Source of the DNA: Anaerolineae bacterium
GTDB taxonomy: Bacteria; Chloroflexota; Anaerolineae; 4572-78; J111
Assembly: GCA_023151115.1 (NCBI GenBank)
Contig: JAKLJP010000002.1
Location: 124,001 to 188,000 of the forward strand
Direction of reading: 5' to 3'
Length of the DNA: 64,000 nt
Shown here: positions 26,016-35,323 of the stretch, piece after piece
Position numbering within the stretch: position 1 is the first letter of the stretch
How the letters are laid out: each line of letters begins with the position of its first letter
The notes under the pieces: model-generated
Told to the model about the DNA's origin: nothing
The model's input: only the letters and a program-made list of their open reading frames with translations
Database searches by the model: none
Program-made: the position numbers and the translations under genes

Positions 26016-29000
26016 ATGCCCTTCGCTCATCGTAACCCCCTGCTCCGGCCCGAAGCAGGCCAAACGCTCTTTGCCGGGCGCGAAAAAGAAATCGGCCTCT
26101 ACCGGCTCCATTACCATCGCCCGCCCGATCACCCGGAAGTGCGTCTGATTACCGCTATCTCCGGCGCTGGGGGCCTGGGCAAAACCCGCCTGCTCGACGA
26201 GTTGGAGTGGTACCGTCCCGCGGAAGCCATTTTCAGCCGCCTCGATGCCGGGGCCGGCTTTGGGCATGACGGCGTGCGCCTGCTGCGGGCGCTGGCTAAC
26301 AGTTTGCACCGCGAGGGCGAAGCTGTGCCCACCCCCCATTTTGACCAGCTTTTCCAAAAACGACAAGCCCTGCTGACCCGGGCCATCAGCCGCAGCCGCG
26401 ACCCCAAACAACTGCTGCACCATTTCTATCGAGCCACACTCCTGGGCGTTGATCCTCCCCCGCCGGCCAGCAAAAAAGAACCCGTGTTTGGACAGCTCGC
26501 TCCCCAGGATTATCTTCACTGGGACGCCGCCGACATAGCCTTGGCCTTTGAGCATCCCCTCGGCTTGCTGACCGAGGCCCTGATAAACGACCTCAATCAG
26601 GCAGCAGGGAGTAAGGAGCAAGAATCTCCAGCCAAAGAGGTCATTGTCTCCCATTTCTCATCTCTGAAGCTTGTACTGATTTTTGATACCTTTGAGCAAA
26701 TTTATCGAGTAGTCAACGACTGGCTGCTGACCCATTTGCTCGGCCACGCCCGCGAACTGATCAACTGCGATTTGCGGTTGGTCATAGCCGGGCGCGACGA
26801 CCTGCTGGCGAGCGATCCCCGCTGGCAGCCCTGGGCCGATTTCATCCTGCCCCTGCCCTTGCAGCCCTTCACCTCCGCCGAACTAAACGACTTTATTCAG
26901 AAAAACAGCACTGTCACCGACCCCACCGCCATCAAGCAAATCGGCCAGCTTACCGAATGTTCTCCTCTATGGCTAAATGTCTGGACTGCCACCGCCACCC
27001 CTCCAATCTCCACGCAAAGCGTCCAATCTCCAATCTCCCTCTTCACCGAAACCCAACGCGGCTGGCTAGAAAAAGCCGCCCTGGCCGGCGACTTCGACCA
27101 AAACCGGCTGGCCGTCCTCCTCGGCAGCGCCGAAGTCAAAACCGCTTTCAAGTGGCTCATCGGCCAGCCCACCCTGGTCCGCTCCGGCCAGCTGCCGGGC
27201 CAGTTCAGACTGGACCGCACCCTGGCCGCCGCTCTGCTGGCCGAGGCAACACCGGACCTCCTTGCCATAAAGCAAAATTTACTCGACTATCTCGACCAGC
27301 AACTGGCGGCCCTGCGCCTCGAGCAGCGTTCCGTCCAGTCTCAGCCAGACCCTGATGCCCTGACCCTGCTCCAGCCCAGCCCGCGTACCCCCAAAACCAA
27401 AGAGACTGCCCCCGCCACAGATTTGGCTGCTTCGCCCTACGCCGCCGTGCTGCTGGAACGTTTGCGCCACAGTTTGCACCTGACCGCGCCAGACCAGCCC
27501 CTATCCCCAGAGACTCTCAATTTGTGGCAAGCCAGCCTGCTGGAAGCGCTTAACGAGCAGCCGGTTTTTATGTTTGACCTGATAGACAGCGGGGGCGCAC
27601 ACCCCTTCGGGTGCGCCGAAGGGCGGGAGGCGCGGGGGCGCAGAGGAGCAGAGGAGCAAGATCAAGCTTCTGAAATCGTAAATCGTAAATCTGAAATCGT
27701 AAATCCAAAATTGCTGGTGGAAGGTTGGTTGTCCGGCCAGTGGGCCTCCATGCGCCCTGCCCTTCTTGATCTGGCGGGCGACGAGCAGCTTGCGCCCGAA
27801 GCCAGGGCCATCGCCTACGAGTGGTGGGGTTACAGCTACCACGCCAACAGCGAACCGGAAAAAGCGATTGAAATTTACCAACAAGGCTTGGTTCTGGCCC
27901 CCCGCCAGCCTTCGCTGCACCTGAGTCGCGGCCTGGCCTGCTTTGACCTGGGCCGCTTTGCCGAAGCTATCGAAGATTTCACCCACGCGCTAAGCAATCG
28001 GCGGTCGGCTCTCGAACGGACCAGCCGTCAGCGGTCGTTTCTCTTCCACCTGCGCGGCCTGGCCTACGCCCGCCTGCCCGTCCCCAACGACTTGAACGCC
28101 ATCGAAGATTACAACCAGGCCTTGCGGCTCGACCCGGATAACAGCGCCATTTTTGTGGATCGCGGCCTGGCTTTTGCCCGCCAGGGCAATTACGAGCGGG
28201 CCGGCGAAGATTACAACCAGGCCATCCAGCTCACCCCCACCAACGCGGCGGCTTATTTTTACCGGGGCCTGACCCACATTCAGCAGGCCAACATTGACGC
28301 CGCCATCCAGGATTACAGCCAGGCTATCTGCCTGCGCCCCGAATACGCCGAAGCCCTGTACCAGCGCGGCCTGGCTTACGTTAGCCAGAACAATCTCGCC
28401 GGCGCCATCGCCGATTTTAGCCAGGCCCTGGAGTTAAATCCCCACGATGCCGCCAGCTACCGCCAGCGCGGTCTGGCCTATGTCCAGCAGGACAACTTTA
28501 CCCAGGCCGTGGATGATTTCGACCAGGCCATTCGCCTCGACCCCGCCGACCGTATCTCCTACTTCAACCTGGGCCTGGCCTCCATGCGCCAGCAAGACCC
28601 CGTGCGAGCCATCCGGCACTTTGACCGGGCGCTTGAGCAAGAGCGCAGGGGAGCAGAGGAGCAGGGGGGCAGGGGAGCAAAACCCACTCTCCAATACCCG
28701 ATGGGCACGCTGTCTTCAATCTCCAATCTCCAGCCTTCCATCTCCGGCCCAATGTTTCGCGCCACAGCTTTTTATCAGCGTGGCCTGGCCTATACCATGC
28801 CGCCGCTGCTCAACTACCAGCGGGCCATTGAGAACTTTGATGAAGCCATTCAACTCACCCCGGAGGCCGAGCGCGCGCCGCTTTTATACCAGCGCGGTCT
28901 GGCCTGGGCCGGGTATGGCGATGATTCTCGCGCCATCCAGAATTTTGACCACGCCCTCCAGCTTAACCCGCTCTACGCCCTGGCCTTTTACCAGCGCGGC

Positions 29001-32000
29001 CTGGCCTACAGCCGCCGCCAAGATTTCGCCCGCGCCGTCGAGGATTTCGATCAAGCCATCGGTGTTGAGGGTGTGGCGTTAAAGGTTCAACGTTCAACGT
29101 TCAACATTCAACTTGATAACTCTCAAAGGAGTGATGCCTTTAATGAGCGGGGCCGTGCCCATGCTCGCCTGGGCAACACGGCGCAAGCCATTGCCGATTT
29201 CGAGCAGGCGCTTCAATTGAACGAGCGAAATGCGGCCGCCTTCAAAAACCGGGGCGGCGTCTATTTCAGCGCCGGTGATATGCCCGGCGCTATTGAAGAT
29301 TTCAATCGGGCGCTGGCGCTCAGTCAGGGCAGCGACGGCGAGGCGCTCATCCAGCGGGGTCGGGCCTTTGCCGCCCAGCGCGATTACGGCCAGGCCCTCA
29401 AAGATTTCAATACAGCCATCAAACTCAACCCCGAAAATGAGGCTGCCTTCTTCTGGCGCGGCTGTGCCTACGCCGAGCAGGCGGCCCAAGGCGGCGCCAA
29501 AGAGACCGGCCAGCAGCGGGCCATTGAGGATTTCAGCCAGGCCATCTTCCTCAATCCTAAAAATGCCGGGGCTTTTTATCAGCGGGGACTGGCTTACCTG
29601 GCCCTGCGCGATTACCGCCAAGCCCTTGAAAATTTCGACCAGGCGCTCGCCATGAGCGAGACCGACGGGCTTGAACTTGCTGACAAAATCAACCTCTACC
29701 AGCAGCGCGGCCTAACCTATATTTACCAGCAGGAGTATGGCCGGGCCATCGCCGATTTCAATCAGGTTCTCAAGTTCAACCCGCAGCAGGCCGACGCTTA
29801 CGCCCAGCGGGGCCGCGCCCGCGCCGAGCAGGGCGACACCGCACGGGCCATCGAGGATTACAGCGAGGCCCTGAAATTGGCCCCGCCCACCCCGGCCACC
29901 CTCTACCAGCGCGGCCTGGCCTATGCCCAGCAGAAAAAGTTCGGCCCGGCCATCGAAGATTTTAATGCCGCCATCCAACTCGACGCCGCCCAGCCGGCCT
30001 ACTTTTACGCTCGCGGGGTTGCCCTGGCGGCCCAAGCCAAATTCGCCGAGGCCATTGACGATTTCAACCAGGCCATTACTGTTTCCGGTTCAATGTTGAA
30101 TATTGAACGTTCAACCTTCAACGTTCAACTGAGCGACGTCTTCAACCAGCGCGGTTTGGCTTACGCTGCTCAGCAGGAGTTTGAAGCGGCGCTGGAAAAT
30201 TACAATCAGGCTGTGCGCCTCAGCCCGCGCCAGGCCGAGTTTTACTTCAATCGGGCCAACGCCTTTGCCGACCAGCCAGCCCAAAAGTACGCCCGCGCCA
30301 TCGAGGATTATAACCAGGCCCTCAAGCTCGACCCGCAGCAGGCGCTCTACTTTTACCGGCGCGGGCTGGCCCATTTTCAGCAGGGCAACTACCTGCCAGC
30401 CGCTGAAGATTTTAGCCAGGCCATTGCCCTGGACAACCGCCTGGGCTTGGCTTTTAAATATCGGGGGCTGGCCTACATCCAGCAGGGCGAGCCGCTCAAG
30501 GCCATTGAGGATTTGAGCCGGGCCATCAAATTACTGCCCGATAACGCCGCCGTGTTTTATCAACGCGGTTTGGCCTACAATGGGCAGGGCCAGCCGGCCA
30601 AAGCCATCGAGGATTTCAACCACAGCCTCAAGCTGCTGCCCGGCGACGCGGCCTGCCTGGTCCAACGCGGTTATGCCCACGCTCAACAGGGCCACTACGC
30701 CCAAGCCATCGAAGATTACAGCCAGGCCCTCAAGCTGAACCCGCACGACGCCGCTGCTTACTACAACCGGGCGCTGGCTTATGTGGCCCATCAGGGCAGC
30801 TACGAGCAAGCCCTGGCCGATTTCCACGAAGCCCTCCGGCTCAACCCTCACCACGCCGACGCCTACGTTCAGCGCGGGCAGGTCTACTTGCGGCAGGATA
30901 ACTCCGACCAAGCGTTGGCCGATTTTGAGCGCGCCCTGGAATTGGAGGCCAGGCACGCCGACGCCTTTGCCGGGCGCGGCCTGGCCTTTGCCCGCCAAAA
31001 CAACCACGCCCGCGCCATCGAGGATTACAACCAGGCCCTCCGCCTCAAACCCGACCGGCCTGACCTGTACGCCCGGCGCGGCCTGGCCCTCTACCAGCAG
31101 TACAACGACGAGCGGGCGGTTCAGGATTTGAGCGAAGCCCTCCAACGGCTGGGGAACCAGGGTTCCAGCAGCGACAAAGCGCTCTGCTACAAATACCTGG
31201 GCCTGGCCTATGCCCGCCAGGCCAACACTGCTCAAGCCCTGGAAGCCTTTGACCACGCCACCAATCTACTGCTGGCCGAAGCTAAAGCCAAAAAGCGTGG
31301 CCCTGGGGAAACTGGGGCGCCGGCCTCATCGCTTCATCTCCTCACCAACTCAGCCCTCGATCCCGAAGCCCAGGCCGGTGAAATCTTTACCCAGCGCGGT
31401 CTGCTCTACATGGCCCAGGATAATATTTTGCAGGCCATTGACGCTTTCAACCAGGCCGTCAAGCTTAACCCGCGTGATGCTGAAGCCCTGTACCAGCGCG
31501 GCCTGGCTTACAGCCGTCAAAATGACTTGGTTCAGGCCATTGCCGATTTTAACGAGGCCCTCGGCCTCAACCCGGCCTCGGCCCAGACCTACTTCCAGCG
31601 CGGGCTGGCCTTGGCGCAGCAAGGCAACCTGCGGGAGGCCATCAAGGATTACAACCAATCGCTGCGCCTGTCGCCCCAGCAAATCGAAGTTATCTACCAG
31701 AAGGCACTGGCCTTTGTCCAATTGGGCCAGCCGATCGAGGCTATTGAGTCGCTCAACCTGGCCTTGCGGCTGAAACCGGGCAATCCGGCGGCGCTTTATC
31801 AGCGCGGGCGGGCCTACTTTGAGCAAAACAACTATGCTCAGGCGGCCCAGGATTTCAACCAGGCATTAGCCCTCAACCCGCCCCCGGAGATCAAGGCCGG
31901 GAGCCTGTACTATCGGGGGCTGACGGCTTCGCGCCGGGCCGAGTATCTCCGGGCTATCGAGGACTTCAACCAGGCCGTCGCCCTTGAGCCTGACAATGCC

Positions 32001-33836
32001 GCCCTGCTCAACGAGCGCGGGCGGGCCTATTCCGGCGCAGGTGATCACGACCGGGCCATCGAGGATTTCAACCGGGCCATCCAGCTTCAGCCTCATCTGG
32101 TCGAAGCCCTGGCCAATCGCGGGTTGGCCCACAGCCGGCGTGGCGATTACGTCCGGGCCATCGCCGATTACGATCAGGCGATTAGCGTTGAACGTGGAAT
32201 GTTGAATGTTAAGGCGGAAGACGAGGCCAGGCTCTATCGTTATCGAGGATTGGCCTTTGTGCGCATGGAAGAGTATTTCAAAGCCGTTGACGATTTCAAC
32301 CAGGCTTTACACTTGCATCCGGGGGATGCTTTTACCCTCAACCAGCGCGGCTTTGCCCAGTATCAATTAAAGAATCATCCCCTGGCCCTGGAGGATTTCG
32401 ACGAAGCCCTGCGGCTCAACCCCAAGCAGGCCGATGCGCTGTATCATCGCGGCTGTGTCTACCTGGATCAGGGCGACCCGGCCCAGGCGGTCAAAGATTT
32501 CAACCAGGCCATCCGGCTGCGGCCCCAAAACGCCGAAACCTTTTTCAGCCGGGGGCGCGCCCTGGTTTTGCAAAACGAAACCCAGCGGGCCGTCAACGAC
32601 TTCACCCAGGCGATTCAACTTAATCCCGACCAGGCCAATTATTATTACCAGCGGGGGCTGGCCTTTGCCTACCAAAACGACGCCAACCGGGCCATTGACG
32701 ACTTCAAGCAGGCTATCCGGCTCAACCCCAAAGAAGCCGAGATGTTCCATAGCCTCGGCCTGGCCCTGGCGCATCAGGGCAACTATGAGGAGGCTCTGGA
32801 AAATTACCAGCAGGCACTCCGGCTCAAACCCGACAGCGTCGAGATGCGCCAGAATCGGGGGCTGGCCCACGCTGCCCTGCACCACTTTGAGGAAGCGATT
32901 GCCGATTTCAGCCACGCCCTCCAGCTTGACCCCGACAACGCTGCTACCTATAATTATCGCGGTAGTGTCTATGCCAACAACCGCTACTATCCCCAGGCCA
33001 TTGACGATTTTACCCAGGCCATTCTGCTCAGCCCGAAAGAGGCCGGCTACTACCACAACCGGGGCATCATCTACATGCAGCAAAACGCCACCAACGCCGC
33101 CATCGAAGATTTCAACCAGGCCATCCGCCTCAATCCGGAAGACCCGGCGGTGTATGCCAACTGCGGCAACGCCTATTTTAAGCAGGGAGATTATCTGCGG
33201 GCCATCGAGGATTACAACCAGGCCCTCCGGCTGGACGCCAACAACGCCGCCACCTTCAAAAATCGAGGGCTGGCTTATGACCGTTTGGGCAACCTGCAGC
33301 AGGCCGTCAAGGATTACAGCCGGGCCATTCGCCTCACCCCCGACGACATCAGCGCCTACACCTACCGCGCCGCTGCTTACGAGGCTTTGAACGAGTATCA
33401 GCAGGCCATCGGCGATTATGACCGGGTGCTGGCCGCCGACCCGTCCGACGCGGACGCGCTGCACAGCCGCGCCCTGGCCTATTACGCCCTGGGCAATTTC
33501 GAGCTGGCGCTGCGCGACTTCAACGGGGTGATTGAACTGGACCCCAACGATGCCGCCGCCTTTCACAATCGCGGCCTGACCTTTTACAACCAGGGCAATT
33601 ATGCTCCGGCGATGCGCGACTTTGACCAGGCCATTCGTCTCGACCCCGACGACGCCGATGCCGTTTATCACAAAGCCTGTGTCCTGGCCCGGTTGGGCCA
33701 GGATGAGGCCGCCGTCACCTGGCTAACCCAGGCCCTTGAACTGGACCCCGGCAAGCGCGAATTTGCCAGCAACAGTTCCGATTTTGAGGGCTTATGGTAT
33801 AAGCCGGCCTTTCGCCGGTTGTTTGGCTACCAGTAG
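26016..33836 (+). CDS. giant STAND ATPase with a very long TPR array
   Basis: A 2606-residue protein. The N-terminal 550 residues hold a STAND-like NTPase with P-loop SGAGGLGKTRLL (about 49-60), Walker B KLVLIFDTFEQ (about 218) and a winged-helix-like region. From about residue 595 to the end there are well over 50 tetratricopeptide repeats of 34 residues, with the recurring core A-x-x-D-F-x-Q-A-I-x-L-x-P and YxRGLAYxxQ. This would be a solenoid for protein binding with a built-in nucleotide switch. Several insertions break the 34-residue rhythm, all built of 7- or 8-bp DNA words (27002, 27594, 28645, 29085, 30088, 32185). No signal peptide is seen. Assembly of such repetitive DNA can be error-prone. 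Confidence 0.92.
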   Translation: MPFAHRNPLLRPEAGQTLFAGREKEIGLYRLHYHRPPDHPEVRLITAISGAGGLGKTRLLDELEWYRPAEAIFSRLDAGAGFGHDGVRLLRALANSLHREGEAVPTPHFDQLFQKRQALLTRAISRSRDPKQLLHHFYRATLLGVDPPPPASKKEPVFGQLAPQDYLHWDAADIALAFEHPLGLLTEALINDLNQAAGSKEQESPAKEVIVSHFSSLKLVLIFDTFEQIYRVVNDWLLTHLLGHARELINCDLRLVIAGRDDLLASDPRWQPWADFILPLPLQPFTSAELNDFIQKNSTVTDPTAIKQIGQLTECSPLWLNVWTATATPPISTQSVQSPISLFTETQRGWLEKAALAGDFDQNRLAVLLGSAEVKTAFKWLIGQPTLVRSGQLPGQFRLDRTLAAALLAEATPDLLAIKQNLLDYLDQQLAALRLEQRSVQSQPDPDALTLLQPSPRTPKTKETAPATDLAASPYAAVLLERLRHSLHLTAPDQPLSPETLNLWQASLLEALNEQPVFMFDLIDSGGAHPFGCAEGREARGRRGAEEQDQASEIVNRKSEIVNPKLLVEGWLSGQWASMRPALLDLAGDEQLAPEARAIAYEWWGYSYHANSEPEKAIEIYQQGLVLAPRQPSLHLSRGLACFDLGRFAEAIEDFTHALSNRRSALERTSRQRSFLFHLRGLAYARLPVPNDLNAIEDYNQALRLDPDNSAIFVDRGLAFARQGNYERAGEDYNQAIQLTPTNAAAYFYRGLTHIQQANIDAAIQDYSQAICLRPEYAEALYQRGLAYVSQNNLAGAIADFSQALELNPHDAASYRQRGLAYVQQDNFTQAVDDFDQAIRLDPADRISYFNLGLASMRQQDPVRAIRHFDRALEQERRGAEEQGGRGAKPTLQYPMGTLSSISNLQPSISGPMFRATAFYQRGLAYTMPPLLNYQRAIENFDEAIQLTPEAERAPLLYQRGLAWAGYGDDSRAIQNFDHALQLNPLYALAFYQRGLAYSRRQDFARAVEDFDQAIGVEGVALKVQRSTFNIQLDNSQRSDAFNERGRAHARLGNTAQAIADFEQALQLNERNAAAFKNRGGVYFSAGDMPGAIEDFNRALALSQGSDGEALIQRGRAFAAQRDYGQALKDFNTAIKLNPENEAAFFWRGCAYAEQAAQGGAKETGQQRAIEDFSQAIFLNPKNAGAFYQRGLAYLALRDYRQALENFDQALAMSETDGLELADKINLYQQRGLTYIYQQEYGRAIADFNQVLKFNPQQADAYAQRGRARAEQGDTARAIEDYSEALKLAPPTPATLYQRGLAYAQQKKFGPAIEDFNAAIQLDAAQPAYFYARGVALAAQAKFAEAIDDFNQAITVSGSMLNIERSTFNVQLSDVFNQRGLAYAAQQEFEAALENYNQAVRLSPRQAEFYFNRANAFADQPAQKYARAIEDYNQALKLDPQQALYFYRRGLAHFQQGNYLPAAEDFSQAIALDNRLGLAFKYRGLAYIQQGEPLKAIEDLSRAIKLLPDNAAVFYQRGLAYNGQGQPAKAIEDFNHSLKLLPGDAACLVQRGYAHAQQGHYAQAIEDYSQALKLNPHDAAAYYNRALAYVAHQGSYEQALADFHEALRLNPHHADAYVQRGQVYLRQDNSDQALADFERALELEARHADAFAGRGLAFARQNNHARAIEDYNQALRLKPDRPDLYARRGLALYQQYNDERAVQDLSEALQRLGNQGSSSDKALCYKYLGLAYARQANTAQALEAFDHATNLLLAEAKAKKRGPGETGAPASSLHLLTNSALDPEAQAGEIFTQRGLLYMAQDNILQAIDAFNQAVKLNPRDAEALYQRGLAYSRQNDLVQAIADFNEALGLNPASAQTYFQRGLALAQQGNLREAIKDYNQSLRLSPQQIEVIYQKALAFVQLGQPIEAIESLNLALRLKPGNPAALYQRGRAYFEQNNYAQAAQDFNQALALNPPPEIKAGSLYYRGLTASRRAEYLRAIEDFNQAVALEPDNAALLNERGRAYSGAGDHDRAIEDFNRAIQLQPHLVEALANRGLAHSRRGDYVRAIADYDQAISVERGMLNVKAEDEARLYRYRGLAFVRMEEYFKAVDDFNQALHLHPGDAFTLNQRGFAQYQLKNHPLALEDFDEALRLNPKQADALYHRGCVYLDQGDPAQAVKDFNQAIRLRPQNAETFFSRGRALVLQNETQRAVNDFTQAIQLNPDQANYYYQRGLAFAYQNDANRAIDDFKQAIRLNPKEAEMFHSLGLALAHQGNYEEALENYQQALRLKPDSVEMRQNRGLAHAALHHFEEAIADFSHALQLDPDNAATYNYRGSVYANNRYYPQAIDDFTQAILLSPKEAGYYHNRGIIYMQQNATNAAIEDFNQAIRLNPEDPAVYANCGNAYFKQGDYLRAIEDYNQALRLDANNAATFKNRGLAYDRLGNLQQAVKDYSRAIRLTPDDISAYTYRAAAYEALNEYQQAIGDYDRVLAADPSDADALHSRALAYYALGNFELALRDFNGVIELDPNDAAAFHNRGLTFYNQGNYAPAMRDFDQAIRLDPDDADAVYHKACVLARLGQDEAAVTWLTQALELDPGKREFASNSSDFEGLWYKPAFRRLFGYQ
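27002..27039 (+). repeat. AATCTCC words inside the TPR gene
   Basis: CCAATCTCCA-type words recur in frame after the NTPase domain. They are the same words as in the spacer at 16004 and in livF. Confidence 0.65.
27594..27705 (+). repeat. composite in-frame insert: hairpin, 8-mers and AAATCGT heptamers
   Basis: A GGCGCAC / GTGCGCC hairpin (27594-27617) is followed by CAGAGGAG 8-mers (27641-27658) and AAATCGT heptamers (27673-27705). Translated, it adds a low-complexity, charged stretch of about 37 residues just before the TPR array. Confidence 0.8.
28645..28745 (+). repeat. GCAGGGGA 8-mers and CAATCTC heptamers inside the TPR array
   Basis: Four GCAGGGGA-like units are followed by a unique stretch and then CAATCTC units. 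The open frame is kept. The encoded segment interrupts the TPR spacing between two otherwise regular repeats. Confidence 0.8.
29085..29114 (+). repeat. TTCAACG heptamers inside the TPR array
   Basis: Four units of TTCAACG/TTCAACA encode KVQRSTFNIQL within the TPR array. This matches the kinase-gene tract at 23959. Confidence 0.85.
30088..30129 (+). repeat. inverted TTGAA / TTCAA heptamers inside the TPR array
   Basis: TTGAATA, TTGAACG and then TTCAACC, TTCAACG form both arms of a hairpin in frame, encoding MLNIERSTFNVQLS. Confidence 0.85.
32185..32213 (+). repeat. TTGAACG-type heptamers inside the TPR array
   Basis: A degenerate reverse-orientation tract (TTGAACG, TGGAATG, TTGAATG) encodes VERGMLNV. 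Its base changes avoid the TGA that a perfect GTTGAAC tract would create. Confidence 0.75.
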
Positions 33837-33841
33837 GAAAA

Positions 33842-34513
33842 ATGAAAGTTATGGTCAATCCTGAAAAATCGGCTTCAGCGCTCCAGCTTTTCTGGCGAAA
33901 TTTTAGACGCAATTTTTTTGAGATGGGCGCTATCCTGCCCAGTTCCGGGGCGCTGGCTCAAGCAGGGGTAGCGTATCTGGCCCAAAAGCAAAAACCGGCC
34001 CAGGTGTTGGAGGTAGGGGCCGGCACGGGCGCATTCACCAGAGAAATTGTACCCCTATTACAGCCGGGCGATACGCTGGATGTGGTTGAAATCAACCCAG
34101 AGTTGATGACCCACCTCCAGCAGCGTTTTCGCCAGGAGCCGGCTTTCAAAATAACGGCGGGGGTGGAGGTTAACTTCATCACCGCCGATATTCGCCGTGT
34201 TCCTTTCCAACACCCCTACGACTACATCATCTTCAGCCTGCCCTTGACCAACTTTCCGCCCAGTATGGTTGAAGAAATTTTGAATTTGATGATAGAGCAC
34301 TTGAAGCCAGGTGGCGTTTTTAGCTACGTCAAATATATTTTTATTGGCCGTTTGAAATATCTGCTGGGTGGCTCAACCGTTCGCACCGAGATGACCGCCA
34401 ATCAAAAAATTATCCAGGGGTTTGCCAGCCAATACCAGGTCGAGCGCCGGGCCGTGTGGCGCAATATTCCACCGGCCTGGGCTTACTATTGGCAAAAGCC
34501 CCATCATCAATAA
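33842..34513 (+). CDS. class I SAM methyltransferase, phospholipid N-methyltransferase-like
   Basis: A 223-residue Rossmann methyltransferase. It has the PmtA-type opening NFFEMGAILPSSGALAQAGV, SAM motif I VLEVGAGTGAFTREI and the acidic strand VVEINPEL. PmtA enzymes methylate phosphatidylethanolamine towards phosphatidylcholine. Similar proteins are also called rRNA-dimethylase-like, so the substrate is not certain. The pssA and psd genes that make phosphatidylethanolamine follow directly, which supports the lipid role. It begins 5 bp after the TPR stop. Confidence 0.78.
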   Translation: MKVMVNPEKSASALQLFWRNFRRNFFEMGAILPSSGALAQAGVAYLAQKQKPAQVLEVGAGTGAFTREIVPLLQPGDTLDVVEINPELMTHLQQRFRQEPAFKITAGVEVNFITADIRRVPFQHPYDYIIFSLPLTNFPPSMVEEILNLMIEHLKPGGVFSYVKYIFIGRLKYLLGGSTVRTEMTANQKIIQGFASQYQVERRAVWRNIPPAWAYYWQKPHHQ

Positions 34514-34520
34514 TAAAAAT

Positions 34521-34595
34521 GTCATTGCGAGGCCGGTAGGCCGAAGCAATTCCCCTCGGGGTAGGAAACTGCTTCGCCTACGACTCGCAGTGACA
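34521..34595. repeat. hairpin repeat with GTCATTGCGAG / CTCGCAGTGAC ends
   Basis: About 75 bp with inverted ends and inner GCCGAAGCA / TGCTTCG arms. It is the same family as 2239-2320. It separates the methyltransferase from pssA and may weaken read-through. Confidence 0.85.
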
Positions 34596-34621
34596 TAACA
34601 GTTATTTTCGAGGAGGTTATC

Positions 34622-35320
34622 TTGCCCAGACGAGTTACTACAATTTTACCCAGTACAGCCACCATTGGCTCGCTCATGTTAGGTGTATTGGCGATCATGG
34701 TGTTGAGCGACGACAAATTTCTCCTGGCGGCCCTATTGATTACCCTCGGCTCCATTTTGGATGTGCTGGATGGACAACTGGCCGCCCGGCTGGGGGCTAT
34801 TAGCGATATTGGCAAAGAGTTGGACTCATTAGCCGATGTGGTGACGTTTGGTGTAGCGCCCACCATCTTGTTGTATCATCTGCTCTTGATTGTGGGGGTG
34901 GCGACTCATATCGCTATTTTAGCCTCGCTCATGTTTGTGTTGGCCGGCGCGTACCGCCTGGCCCGCTTCAATACCCTACCCTCTGACCGCCAGGCTTACT
35001 TCAAGGGCATGCCCATTCCGATGGCCTGTACCTTGTTGATAAGCGGCAGTTTCTGGCAGCATTGGGTCATCAACATCTGGTGGACGGCCATCATTGCTAT
35101 GGTCAGTTACCTGATGATTAGCACCTTTCCTTATCCTAAAAGCAAACATCTGCTCGCCTACCCGCTGCTGGTTTGGGTAGGTGTGGTAACGGCAGCGCTC
35201 GCCTGCTGGCTGCTGGCCGGTTGGGAGGCGATTCCTTTTGGCTTGTTGCTGCTGTACGCTCTGAGCGGCCCGGCTCGCTGCCTTTACTTTTTGGCCCGGC
35301 CTCGTCTCAGCCAGGGTTAA
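34622..35320 (+). CDS. pssA: CDP-diacylglycerol-serine O-phosphatidyltransferase
   Basis: An integral membrane CDP-alcohol phosphatidyltransferase of 232 residues that makes phosphatidylserine. The family signature is complete: DVLDGQLAARLG followed by DIGKELDSLAD, i.e. D-x2-DG-x2-AR-x8-G-x3-D-x3-D. Several hydrophobic helices follow. The start is a TTG at 34622, set by the strong CGAGGAGG ending 6 bp upstream. The psd gene follows 3 bp after the stop, so the next step of the pathway is co-translated. The substrate serine is inferred from this pairing. Confidence 0.92.
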   Translation: MPRRVTTILPSTATIGSLMLGVLAIMVLSDDKFLLAALLITLGSILDVLDGQLAARLGAISDIGKELDSLADVVTFGVAPTILLYHLLLIVGVATHIAILASLMFVLAGAYRLARFNTLPSDRQAYFKGMPIPMACTLLISGSFWQHWVINIWWTAIIAMVSYLMISTFPYPKSKHLLAYPLLVWVGVVTAALACWLLAGWEAIPFGLLLLYALSGPARCLYFLARPRLSQG

Positions 35321-35323
35321 ATT

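Noticed and set aside
32367..33671. A long open frame of 434 codons antisense to the TPR gene, and many similar shorter ones
   Set aside because: It mirrors the TPR repeat codon pattern, has repetitive valine/glycine-rich translation and no ribosome-binding site; it is a shadow of the repeat.
27800..33700. Regularly spaced repeats that might suggest a CRISPR-like array
   Set aside because: The period is 102 bp, in frame and translates to TPR units; there are no constant repeats with unique spacers.
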